64,000 nt of DNA from contig CALSMD010000006.1 of NCBI GenBank assembly GCA_943787365.1, positions 447,984 to 511,983 of the forward strand, written 5' to 3'. The DNA is from an uncultured Flavobacteriaceae bacterium. Lineage in GTDB: Bacteria; Bacteroidota; Bacteroidia; Flavobacteriales; Flavobacteriaceae. This document shows, piece after piece, positions 54,153 to 62,384 of this stretch. The notes beneath the pieces were generated by a model that worked only from the letters and a program-made list of their open reading frames with translations, was not told where the DNA came from and searched no databases. Positions within the stretch are counted from its first letter, which is position 1, and each line of letters opens with the position of its first letter. The position numbers and the translations under genes are program-made.

Positions 54153-55192
54153 CTGTTTTAATTACAGGCGGCGCGGGCTTTATTGGCTCTCATGTCACAA
54201 AATTATTTGTAGAAAAACACCCCAACTATCACGTTTTTAATTTAGACGCACTTACGTATGCGGGCAATTTAGAGAATTTAAAAGCAATTGAGAACCACCC
54301 CAACTACACCTTTATAAAAGGCGATATTACCGACGAGGAGTTCATAAATAAGCTATTTAAAACACATAAGTTTGACAACGTTATTCACTTAGCTGCAGAG
54401 TCTCATGTAGATCGTTCTATAAAAGATCCCTTAGCATTTATTAAAACCAATATTCTTGGTACTACAATTCTGTTAAACGCTTTTAAAAACACTTGGAAGG
54501 ATAACTTTGATCAAAAATTATTTTATCATGTAAGTACTGATGAGGTTTATGGAACATTAGGGCAAACAGGGCTATTTACAGAGACGACACCCTACGATCC
54601 GAATTCTCCATATTCGGCTTCTAAGGCAAGCTCAGACCATATTGTGAGGTCCTACGGAGAAACCTATAATATGCCGTACGTCATTACGAATTGTTCAAAT
54701 AACTATGGCCAGAATCAATTTCCAGAGAAATTAATTCCATTCTTTATTAATAACATAATAAACAGAGAAGCACTTCCAGTGTATGGAAATGGCGATTATA
54801 CTCGAGATTGGCTGTATGTGAAAGACCATGCAGCAGCCATTGATTTGGTTTTTCATAAAGGAAAAAACAAGGAAACCTACAATATTGGAGGTTTTAATGA
54901 ATGGAAAAACATAGATTTAGTAAAGGTTTTGTGTCAACAAATGGACGTGAAACTCGGACGTCCCTCAGGAGATTCAGAAAAACTGATTACTTTTGTAACA
55001 GATCGACCGGGTCATGATTTGCGCTACGCAATTGATGCCTCAAAAATAAAAAATGAACTCGGTTGGGAGCCCTCCGTAACTTTTGAAGAAGGATTGGCCA
55101 TCACCATTGATTGGTATTTAAACAATGATGTTTGGCTAAAGAATGTGACCAGTGGGGCGTATCAGTCCTATTACGATAAACAATATAATTAA
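54149..55192 (+). CDS. rfbB: dTDP-glucose 4,6-dehydratase
   Basis: RfbB (RmlB) makes dTDP-4-keto-6-deoxyglucose, the second step of dTDP-L-rhamnose synthesis. The 347-residue SDR has the NAD loop GGAGFIGSH (residues 7-15), HLAAESHVDRSI and the catalytic HVSTDEVYG. YSASKASSDH (Tyr-x3-Lys) and RDWLYVKDHA follow. Length is normal. It forms a tight block with rfbA, rfbC and rfbD. Confidence 0.97.
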   Translation: MTVLITGGAGFIGSHVTKLFVEKHPNYHVFNLDALTYAGNLENLKAIENHPNYTFIKGDITDEEFINKLFKTHKFDNVIHLAAESHVDRSIKDPLAFIKTNILGTTILLNAFKNTWKDNFDQKLFYHVSTDEVYGTLGQTGLFTETTPYDPNSPYSASKASSDHIVRSYGETYNMPYVITNCSNNYGQNQFPEKLIPFFINNIINREALPVYGNGDYTRDWLYVKDHAAAIDLVFHKGKNKETYNIGGFNEWKNIDLVKVLCQQMDVKLGRPSGDSEKLITFVTDRPGHDLRYAIDASKIKNELGWEPSVTFEEGLAITIDWYLNNDVWLKNVTSGAYQSYYDKQYN

Positions 55193-55198
55193 CACCCG

Positions 55199-56065
55199 AT
55201 GAAAGGAATTATTTTAGCTGGCGGGTCAGGAACACGCCTCCACCCTTTAACGTTGTCTGTAAGTAAGCAATTGATGCCTATTTACGATAAGCCGATGATA
55301 TATTATCCCCTGTCCACATTAATGTATGCAGGTATAAATGAGGTGTTAATCATTTCAACCCCCAAAGACTTACCGCTTTTTAAAACACTATTAGGGGATG
55401 GCAAAAAGTACGGGTGTTCTTTTGAATATGCTGTCCAAGAACATCCAAATGGTTTAGCTGAGGCCTTTTTAATTGGCGAAGAATTTATTGGAAATGACAA
55501 GGTGGCTCTTATTTTGGGAGACAATATTTTTTATGGGACGGGTTTAGAAAAATTGTTGCAAGCCAATAACAATCCCGAAGGGGGAATTATTTATGCCTAC
55601 AGGGTTAATGATCCAGAGCGCTATGGCGTTGTTGAATTTAATCAAGAAGGCAAAGCGATTTCTATTGAAGAAAAACCAGAACACCCAAAATCGAATTATG
55701 CGGTGCCAGGGATTTATTTTTATGACAATACAGTTGTTGAAATTGCAAAAAACATCCAGCCGAGTCATAGAGGGGAATTAGAAATAACAGATATCAATAA
55801 AGAATATCTCAAACAAGGTAAATTAAGTGTCAGTATTTTAGATCGAGGCACGGCTTGGCTAGATACTGGAACGTTTCAATCATTGATGCAAGCTTCACAA
55901 TTTGTAGAGGTTATTGAGCAACGTCAAGGATTAAAAGTCGGTGCTATTGAAGGTGTGGCTTTTGAAATGGGATATATAGACGAAACACAACTCAAAAGAT
56001 TGATAGAGCCCTTATTAAAAAGTGGGTATGGTGAAAATTTAATCCAACTTTTGAATAAAAAGTAA
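55199..56065 (+). CDS. rfbA: Glucose-1-phosphate thymidylyltransferase
   Basis: RfbA (RmlA) couples dTTP and glucose 1-phosphate to dTDP-glucose, the first rhamnose step. The 288-residue protein starts with the nucleotide-binding signature [20 protein letters not shown] (residues 5-24). It continues with [26 protein letters not shown] and [10 protein letters not shown]. Its stop codon shares a base with the rfbC start (TAATG). Confidence 0.97.
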   Translation: MKGIILAGGSGTRLHPLTLSVSKQLMPIYDKPMIYYPLSTLMYAGINEVLIISTPKDLPLFKTLLGDGKKYGCSFEYAVQEHPNGLAEAFLIGEEFIGNDKVALILGDNIFYGTGLEKLLQANNNPEGGIIYAYRVNDPERYGVVEFNQEGKAISIEEKPEHPKSNYAVPGIYFYDNTVVEIAKNIQPSHRGELEITDINKEYLKQGKLSVSILDRGTAWLDTGTFQSLMQASQFVEVIEQRQGLKVGAIEGVAFEMGYIDETQLKRLIEPLLKSGYGENLIQLLNKK

Positions 56066-56610
56066 TGAAAGTAACAGAAACAAAACTTAAAGGTTGTTTT
56101 ATGATAGAGCCAAAGCTGTTTAAAGACTCTAGGGGCTATTTTTTTGAGAGTTTCAATCAACATAGGTTTAATGAATTGATTGGAAAGAACATTGATTTTG
56201 TTCAAGACAATGAATCCTTTTCTTCTAAAGGAGTTTTAAGAGGGTTGCATTTTCAAACAGGAGAATATGCTCAGGCCAAATTGGTGCGGGTTATAAAAGG
56301 AATGGTGTTAGATGTCGTTGTAGATCTTCGAAAAGACTCTCCTACATTTTCTAAACATTTTTCAATTGAATTGTCTGAAGACAATAAAAAACAACTTTTT
56401 GTTCCACGAGGATTTGCACACGGGTTCATCGTCCTTAGTGAAACAGCCGTCTTCTCCTATAAATGCGATAATTTTTATAACAGTGCTTCCGAACAAGGGA
56501 TTCGGTATGACGACCCTTCTTTGGGCATTGACTGGAAACTACCAACAAAAGAGTTTATAGTTTCAGAGAAAGACTTAGTATTGCCAACACTTTCAACCCT
56601 ATCGCTATGA
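56065..56610 (+). CDS. rfbC: dTDP-4-dehydrorhamnose 3,5-epimerase
   Basis: RfbC (RmlC) epimerises dTDP-4-keto-6-deoxyglucose at C3 and C5. The 181-residue cupin has FKDSRGYFFESFNQHRF, the RGLHFQTG segment with the catalytic histidine and FVPRGFAHGFIVLSE. The usual Tyr/Asp region (YKCDNFYN) is also present. It overlaps rfbD by four bases (ATGA). Confidence 0.96.
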   Translation: MKVTETKLKGCFMIEPKLFKDSRGYFFESFNQHRFNELIGKNIDFVQDNESFSSKGVLRGLHFQTGEYAQAKLVRVIKGMVLDVVVDLRKDSPTFSKHFSIELSEDNKKQLFVPRGFAHGFIVLSETAVFSYKCDNFYNSASEQGIRYDDPSLGIDWKLPTKEFIVSEKDLVLPTLSTLSL

Positions 56611-57458
56611 TGCATGTGTTAGTGACAGGAAGTAATGGGCAATTAGCAAGTTGTATTAAAGACCTTGCTGGTCAGTATGAGAATCTAAAGTTTATTTATA
56701 CAGATTATCAAGAATTAGACATTTGTGATTTAAAGCAAGTAAATACGTTTTTTAAATCCAATCCAAAAATAGATTATTGTATTAATTGTGCCGCTTATAC
56801 GGCTGTTGATAAAGCAGAGTCAGAAGTCGATAAAGCTTATGAAATCAATGCTCAGGGCGCCAAAAATTTAGCCATTGTTTGCCACGAATTTGATGCGGTT
56901 CTGATTCAGATTTCTACCGATTTTGTGTTTGATGGACAAAAAAACTCCCCTTACATTGAAACAGATGTTCCCAACCCGATAAGTGTTTATGGAGCGTCTA
57001 AGCTCCAAGGAGAAGTTGAGGTTAAACAACGATTAGAAAAGTATTTTATATTTAGAACCTCTTGGTTATATTCCGAGCATGGTTCTAATTTTATGAAAAC
57101 GATGTTAAGACTGGCGGAAACACGCGATGAAATTAGCGTAGTATCAGATCAAATAGGAACTCCAACCTATGCAGGAGATTTAGCGAAAATGATATTAAAC
57201 ATTGTGAGTTCTAAAAACACTAACTTTGGCCTGTATCATTACAGCAACGAAGGCATGGTCAGCTGGTATGATTTTGCAAAGGCTATTTTTGAAGAATCAA
57301 ATATAGAAATAAGGCTAAACCCCGTTAAAACAGAAGCCTATCCAACAGCTGCAAAACGACCTGCTTATAGTGTGATGGATAAGGCTAAAATTAAAAGGAG
57401 CTTAAAAATAGATATACCTTTTTGGGATGATCACATAAATAACAGTATAATTAAATGA
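56607..57458 (+). CDS. rfbD: dTDP-4-dehydrorhamnose reductase
   Basis: RfbD (RmlD) completes dTDP-L-rhamnose. The 283-residue SDR has VTGSNGQLASCIKDL at the front, CINCAAYTAVDKAESEVDKA, STDFVFDG and the YGASKLQGE (Tyr-x3-Lys) motif. RTSWLYSEHGSNFMKTM follows. Either of two adjacent ATGs (56607 or 56610) may be used. It overlaps the following lipoprotein gene by four bases. Confidence 0.95.
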   Translation: MMHVLVTGSNGQLASCIKDLAGQYENLKFIYTDYQELDICDLKQVNTFFKSNPKIDYCINCAAYTAVDKAESEVDKAYEINAQGAKNLAIVCHEFDAVLIQISTDFVFDGQKNSPYIETDVPNPISVYGASKLQGEVEVKQRLEKYFIFRTSWLYSEHGSNFMKTMLRLAETRDEISVVSDQIGTPTYAGDLAKMILNIVSSKNTNFGLYHYSNEGMVSWYDFAKAIFEESNIEIRLNPVKTEAYPTAAKRPAYSVMDKAKIKRSLKIDIPFWDDHINNSIIK

Positions 57459-57976
57459 AAACACCAACACTAATTCTGTTTCTTCTAATTTTAACCGCGT
57501 GTGGTCGAGGAACCAAAAACGATACCGCTACAATTGATAGAATAGACCATAAGATTAAAGTAGTTGTAAACGCTACAGTCCTAGAGGACGATGTTTTTGA
57601 AGTGTATTATTACGAACATGGACAAGAAACGTTTCACCCTCTTGATTTTGTTTCCTCATCTGTTATTGGAGACTCTATGCCTCAAGACATCGTATTTGAG
57701 CTTCCTAAATTAATATACCCAGAACGAATAAGGCTAGATTTTGGAAAAAATAAGAACCAAAAAAACATTAAGTTAAATGCACTCAAATTAGTGTGCGATT
57801 CTAAAGAATATATTTTCGGAAAAGATGAAATAAGTAATAGCTTAAAGCCAAGTAAATTTATAGACTTTAGTAAAGAAAATCAGATCATTACCCCAAAAGA
57901 AATAGAAGGTCGGTACGATCCTTATTTTTACACGAAGAACATAAGTAACATTATAAATTATCTATTAGAAGATTAA
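57455..57976 (+). CDS. Hypothetical lipoprotein inside the polysaccharide operon
   Basis: The 173-residue protein has a clear lipoprotein signal (LILFLLILTACGRG, cysteine near residue 16). A beta-rich body follows with no motif I know (VFEVYYYEHGQETFHPLDFV; PKLIYPERIRLDFGKNKN). Translational overlap with rfbD (ATGA) and a 10-bp gap to the PseB-like gene place it firmly in the operon. It could be an accessory factor for surface export or attachment of the glycan, but nothing in the sequence shows this. Confidence 0.75.
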   Translation: MKTPTLILFLLILTACGRGTKNDTATIDRIDHKIKVVVNATVLEDDVFEVYYYEHGQETFHPLDFVSSSVIGDSMPQDIVFELPKLIYPERIRLDFGKNKNQKNIKLNALKLVCDSKEYIFGKDEISNSLKPSKFIDFSKENQIITPKEIEGRYDPYFYTKNISNIINYLLED

Positions 57977-57986
57977 ACATAGAAAA

Positions 57987-59015
57987 ATGAATGAAAAGTT
58001 TGAATTAAAAGGCAAATCAATATTAATTACTGGGGGAACTGGATCTCTTGGGAAAGCCCTCACAAGTCATATTCTCTCAAAACACCCAGAAGCAAGAAAA
58101 CTCATTATTTATTCACGAGATGAGCAGAAACAGTTTCAAATGGCTCAAGAATTCCCTAAAGAGAAATATCCACAAATACGTTATTTTATTGGAGACATTA
58201 GAGACAAGAACCGCCTAACAAGAGCATTTCAAGATGTTGATTACGTGATTCATGCCGCAGCCATGAAACATGTCCACATCGCAGAATACAATCCAAGCGA
58301 GTGTATAAAAACAAATGTTGGGGGTGCAGAAAATGTGGTCGAAGCCAGTCTTCAAACGAAAGTTCAACGCGTAGTAGCGTTATCAACTGACAAAGCGTGT
58401 GCGCCAATAAATTTATATGGTGCAACAAAGCTAACTTCAGATAAGTTATTTATAGCCGCAAACAATATAAAAGGGAAGAACCCCATTCGTTTTTCTGTAG
58501 TAAGATACGGAAATGTAATGGGCTCAAATGGTTCTGTAATTCCATTCTTTATTAATAAAAAGAAAGAAGAAAATAAACTCCCAATCACAGACCCAAATAT
58601 GACCCGTTTTAACATCTCATTACAGGGTGGTGTTGACATGGTAATGCATGCTCTCGAATATGCTTGGGGAGGGGAATTGTTTGTACCTAAAATACCATCA
58701 TATAAAATAATGGATGTGGCCAACGCTATTGGCCCTGACTGTGAAAAACCATTAGTAGGCATTCGACCAGGTGAAAAAGTTCATGAAGAGATGATCACTC
58801 CATCAGATTCATTTTACACATATGATTTAGGTAAATACTATACTATTTTACCAGCTACTCACATGTGGAATCTTGAAGAATATTTAAAGACCTTTAATGC
58901 AAAAAAGGCTCCTCAAGGGTTTAGTTATAATTCAGGAGACAATGATGAGTGGGAAACAGTAGAGAGTCTTAGAAACTTAATTAAAGAACATGTAGACCCC
59001 GACTTTGTAATATAA
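57987..59015 (+). CDS. pseB: UDP-GlcNAc 4,6-dehydratase (PseB-like)
   Basis: The 342-residue extended SDR has the NAD loop LITGGTGSLGKAL (about 13-25), AAAMKHVHIAEYNPSECIKT and the active site STDKACAPINLYGATKLTSD (with Tyr-x3-Lys). This is the soluble PseB/FlaA1 type, the first step towards pseudaminic acid, or towards L-FucNAc/L-QuiNAc-type sugars with other partners. The usual next gene, the PLP aminotransferase pseC, is absent; a cytidylyltransferase follows directly (1-bp gap). The assignment to the nonulosonate route rests on those neighbours. Confidence 0.88.
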   Translation: MNEKFELKGKSILITGGTGSLGKALTSHILSKHPEARKLIIYSRDEQKQFQMAQEFPKEKYPQIRYFIGDIRDKNRLTRAFQDVDYVIHAAAMKHVHIAEYNPSECIKTNVGGAENVVEASLQTKVQRVVALSTDKACAPINLYGATKLTSDKLFIAANNIKGKNPIRFSVVRYGNVMGSNGSVIPFFINKKKEENKLPITDPNMTRFNISLQGGVDMVMHALEYAWGGELFVPKIPSYKIMDVANAIGPDCEKPLVGIRPGEKVHEEMITPSDSFYTYDLGKYYTILPATHMWNLEEYLKTFNAKKAPQGFSYNSGDNDEWETVESLRNLIKEHVDPDFVI

Positions 59016-59016
59016 A

Positions 59017-59712
59017 ATGAAAAAATTAGCCATTATTCCTGCTAGAGGAGGAAGCAAGAGAATACCTAGGAAAAACATTAAACTTTTTCTTGGAAAACCC
59101 ATTATATCATATTCCATAGAGGCGGCAATATCATCAGGGTTATTTGATGAGGTTATGGTTTCTACAGAGGACCACGAAATAGCGAAAATAGCCAAACAAT
59201 ATGGCGCAAAAGTTCCGTTTTTACGAAGCACAAAAAACTCTAGTGACACAGCAACTACAATAGATGTTATTGCTGAGGTAACACAAAAATATAGTCAGCT
59301 GGGACTGGAGTTTGAGTATACGTGTTGTATTTATTCATGCGCCCCTTTTGTTACAAAGGAAGTTTTAAAAAAAAGTTTCTGTAAATTAGAAGCTGAAAAA
59401 TTAGATTGTATTTTTCCATTAACAAAATATGGACACCCGATTCAAAGAGCATTAAAGATAAATATTAAAGGATATATAGAAATGATAGATCCTCAAAATA
59501 TGCAAATAAGGACACAGGATTTTGAACCGTCTTATCATGATTTAGGCCAATTTTATTTTTTTAAAACCAATGAAGTCATATCAAATAATCAATTATGGAC
59601 AACTAATACAGGTTACATAGAACTTGCAGACTTAGAGTCGCATGATATTGATACTGAATATGACTGGGAGATTGCAGAATTTAAGTTTAAATATTTAAAA
59701 AAAAATCAATGA
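59017..59712 (+). CDS. pseF: CMP-nonulosonate (pseudaminate-type) cytidylyltransferase
   Basis: The 231-residue protein begins KKLAIIPARGGSKRIPRKNI with the CTP-binding loop, then ISYSIEAAISSGLFDEVMVS and a KVPFLRS segment. FPLTKYGHPIQRALKIN and HDLGQFYFF follow, and it ends in the acidic DIDTEYDWEIAEF metal-binding motif. The family activates sialic-type acids with CTP; details (RIPRKNI, FLRS, PIQRAL) point to the PseF branch rather than to NeuA or KdsB. It overlaps the next gene by four bases. Confidence 0.87.
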   Translation: MKKLAIIPARGGSKRIPRKNIKLFLGKPIISYSIEAAISSGLFDEVMVSTEDHEIAKIAKQYGAKVPFLRSTKNSSDTATTIDVIAEVTQKYSQLGLEFEYTCCIYSCAPFVTKEVLKKSFCKLEAEKLDCIFPLTKYGHPIQRALKINIKGYIEMIDPQNMQIRTQDFEPSYHDLGQFYFFKTNEVISNNQLWTTNTGYIELADLESHDIDTEYDWEIAEFKFKYLKKNQ

Positions 59713-60605
59713 AAATTTTAATTACCGGGGTTTCAGGAATGCTAGGTTCAAATCTGCAGAAAGTATTATCAGAAGATAATTGTGTGTTTTCTACCGGAAA
59801 TTCTAATTTTCCTGAAGAGCCTGAAAACTATATGGCTTTTGATTTAAAATCCAATTCATATGACAAATTAATTAAGTGGTCGAATCCAGATTTAATTATC
59901 CTTTCAGGAGCTTTAACAAACGGTAATTATTGTAATGAAAACCCAACCGAGGCGATGGATGTTAACGGCCTATCGGTAAGCAAGTTTATAAATGCCACAG
60001 ACAAAAAGGTTAAAATTATTTATATATCTACTGATGCGGTATTTTCTTCAAAAACTCATTTAGCTAAAGAAAATGATTGTGTTTCTCCAGAAAGTGTTTA
60101 TGGGAAATCAAAAGAACTAGGTGAGTTTTTCCTGAATCAAAGTCATAGAGAATTTTGTATTATTCGCACAACAATAGTTGGGCTAAACACTAATTCTAGA
60201 AAAACAAGTTTTTTAGAATGGATTGTCAATTCAGCTAAAAATAATGAAGCAATAAATTTATTTAACGATGTAACGTTTACCCCAATATCTATTTGGGATT
60301 TTACAGAAGAAATCAAACATTTAATCTCATTAGAAAACTTACCAAAAGAAACATTACATATTGCTGGAAATGAAATTGTTACAAAATATGAATTCGGAGA
60401 TCAACTTTTGAAAAACTTGCAGATAGACAGAACCAGTATAAGAAAAGGCTCAATAACAGAGTTTAAAGACAGAGCCAAACGTTGTACAGACCAAACTTTA
60501 AACGTTGATTATTATCAGGGAAAATTTAACAGAACCCTTCCAAATATTAAAAAAACCATAACCTCTATAAAACATCACTATCATGAAGCACATAAGATTA
60601 GGTAA
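59709..60605 (+). CDS. RmlD-like SDR reductase in the nonulosonate cluster
   Basis: The 298-residue protein is an RmlD-type extended SDR. It has the NAD(P) loop ITGVSGMLGSNLQ, DLIILSGALTNGNYC, STDAVFSS and YGKSKELGEFFL (Tyr-x3-Lys). It differs clearly from rfbD in the same locus, so it is not a duplicate with the same job. It sits between the cytidylyltransferase and the NeuB-family gene and overlaps both (4 and 23 bp). A role in reducing a keto-sugar on the way to an unusual nonulosonic acid is the simplest inference. Confidence 0.75.
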   Translation: MKILITGVSGMLGSNLQKVLSEDNCVFSTGNSNFPEEPENYMAFDLKSNSYDKLIKWSNPDLIILSGALTNGNYCNENPTEAMDVNGLSVSKFINATDKKVKIIYISTDAVFSSKTHLAKENDCVSPESVYGKSKELGEFFLNQSHREFCIIRTTIVGLNTNSRKTSFLEWIVNSAKNNEAINLFNDVTFTPISIWDFTEEIKHLISLENLPKETLHIAGNEIVTKYEFGDQLLKNLQIDRTSIRKGSITEFKDRAKRCTDQTLNVDYYQGKFNRTLPNIKKTITSIKHHYHEAHKIR

Positions 60606-61647
60606 AAAACTAGTAGATAATAACTCCTTATATTTTATCGCAGATATTGGAGCAAACCATAATGGATCTTTGGAAAAAGCGATAGAATTAATTCATTTAG
60701 TAAAAGAAGCAGGTGGGGATGCCGCAAAGTTTCAAAACTTTTCAGCAAATAAAATAGTAAGTAAGTATGGATTTGATAATATGAAAGGGAAACTTTCACA
60801 TCAAGCGAAGTGGACCAAATCTATTTATGAGGTTTATGAAGACGCAAGTATTAATAAAGACTGGACTGAAATTTTAAAAAAGGAGTGTGACAAACTTGGA
60901 TTAGATTATTTTACGAGCCCATATGACTTTGAATCAGTAGATTTAGTTGATCCTTTTGTAGAGCTATATAAAATTGGTTCAGGTGATGCTTCTTGGCTAG
61001 AAATAATAGATTATGTGTTAGAAAAAGGAAAGCCAACTTTGTTGGCTACTGGTGCATGCGATTTAGATGATGTAAAGAGGAAGATGGAATTAGCATTAAG
61101 CAAAACAAATGATATTGTTTTAATGCAATGTAACACAAATTACACAGGAAGCATAGAGAACTTCAATTATTGCAACTTAAACGTTCTAAAAACGTATGAA
61201 CGGATGTATCCAAACACAGTTCTAGGACTTTCCGATCACACTAGCGGACATGCCACTGTTTTAGGAAGTATTGCTTTAGGTGCAAGAGTCATTGAGAAAC
61301 ATTTTACAGACGACAACAATCAAGAAGGTCCAGATCATGGTTTTGCAATGAACCCAACTTCATGGAGGGAAATGGTTGACAGGTCTTATGAATTGCTTAG
61401 TGCGTTAGGGGATGGAACGAAACGCGTTGAAGATAATGAAAAACAATCGTATCAAGTGCAGAGAAGGTGTCTTCGCGCATCATCTGATTTAAAGAAAAAT
61501 CATATTATCACTAAGTCAGATTTAGAGCCACTAAGACCGATTGGAGATGGGGCCTTTCAACCATTTCAAGAAAAAGAATTAATCGGAAAGAAGCTAAAAA
61601 GCGATATGAAATATGGAGAGCATTTTTCAATTAATAATATATTATGA
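60583..61647 (+). CDS. neuB: NeuB-family nonulosonic acid synthase
   Basis: NeuB-family enzymes condense a hexose derivative with phosphoenolpyruvate to give a nine-carbon nonulosonic acid. The 354-residue protein has FIADIGANHNGSLEKAIELI (about 17-36), DAAKFQNFSANKIVS, FTSPYDFESVD and LGLSDHTSGHATVLG. EKHFTDDNNQEGPDHGFAM and a C-terminal SAF (antifreeze-like) domain (about 290-354) follow. All typical metal and PEP regions are seen. Which acid is made (NeuNAc, legionaminic, pseudaminic or another) cannot be told. The ATG lies 23 bp before the end of the SDR gene. Confidence 0.88.
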   Translation: MKHIRLGKKLVDNNSLYFIADIGANHNGSLEKAIELIHLVKEAGGDAAKFQNFSANKIVSKYGFDNMKGKLSHQAKWTKSIYEVYEDASINKDWTEILKKECDKLGLDYFTSPYDFESVDLVDPFVELYKIGSGDASWLEIIDYVLEKGKPTLLATGACDLDDVKRKMELALSKTNDIVLMQCNTNYTGSIENFNYCNLNVLKTYERMYPNTVLGLSDHTSGHATVLGSIALGARVIEKHFTDDNNQEGPDHGFAMNPTSWREMVDRSYELLSALGDGTKRVEDNEKQSYQVQRRCLRASSDLKKNHIITKSDLEPLRPIGDGAFQPFQEKELIGKKLKSDMKYGEHFSINNIL

Positions 61648-62174
61648 TAAAAGGAAATAAAGTTGGGCTTAGAGCCTTAGAAAAAGAAGATTTGGATTTA
61701 CTTAAAGAGTGGAGAAATATTTCAGCCTTTAGGAAAAATTTTAGAGAAGTAAGAGAGCTGTCCCTCACCGATCAACAAGCGTGGTATGAAAGTTTACAGC
61801 AAACAAAACACATAAACTTTATGTTTGTCATTGTTGATTTAAAATCTAATGAGCCAATTGGAGCTGCAGGATTATTATATATAAATTGGGTCATTCGCTC
61901 AGCAGATTTTTCATTTTATATTGGTAAAGATCAATTATATATTGGGGATGATGGTGTAGCAGAAGAAGCTGCTAAACTTTTAATTACCTATGGTTTTAAT
62001 AATTTGAATTTAAATAAAATTTGGATGGAACTTTATGAATATGATCACCAAAAAATCACATTTTTCACTGAAAAATTTAATTTTGAAAATGATGGGGTTT
62101 TAAGAGAAAATTGCTTTGAAGGAGGTAAATATTGGAATTCAAATTTAATATCTTTACTGCGTAGAGACTTTTGA
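61644..62174 (+). CDS. GNAT acetyltransferase, PseH-like
   Basis: The 176-residue protein is a GNAT of the RimJ/RimL type: IKGNKVGLRALEKEDLDLLK at the front, WRNISAFRKNFRE, FSFYIGKDQLYIGDDG and NLNKIWMELYEYDHQKITFF. Context suggests PseH-type N-acetylation of an amino sugar before the NeuB step. Since no aminotransferase is visible here, the amino acceptor is open. It overlaps neuB by four bases. Confidence 0.78.
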   Translation: MIKGNKVGLRALEKEDLDLLKEWRNISAFRKNFREVRELSLTDQQAWYESLQQTKHINFMFVIVDLKSNEPIGAAGLLYINWVIRSADFSFYIGKDQLYIGDDGVAEEAAKLLITYGFNNLNLNKIWMELYEYDHQKITFFTEKFNFENDGVLRENCFEGGKYWNSNLISLLRRDF

Positions 62175-62188
62175 AGTAGATGTTAGGG

Positions 62189-62347
62189 CTAATTAAATGG
62201 TTGTTTTAAATTCACCTTAGTTCTTTCATGCACATAAAACAACTCAATAGAATAACTAAACCCCACGTAATCAAATTCTATCGAAATTAGTTTGAAAAAC
62301 CTTTCGTCAGACTCTGTTATTTGACGCACGTCTAGCGGCAGCCTAGT
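62189..62347 (-). pseudogene. Minus-strand ORF remnant, 52 codons, between GNAT and wzx
   Basis: The minus strand in this gap reads RLPLDVRQITESDERFF, KLISIEFDYVGFSYSIELFY and VHERTKVNLKQPFN before a stop at 62189. The composition is protein-like and no gene competes for the space. There is no ATG in frame. An ATG-led frame just upstream (MFKNLTSVNIKLG) would join it if one base were added near 62345. I read it as the tail or whole of a small decayed gene, in opposite orientation to the operon, perhaps left by a rearrangement. Family unknown. Confidence 0.45.
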
Positions 62348-62384
62348 TTAATATTAACTGACGTTAAATTTTTAAACATTTAAA

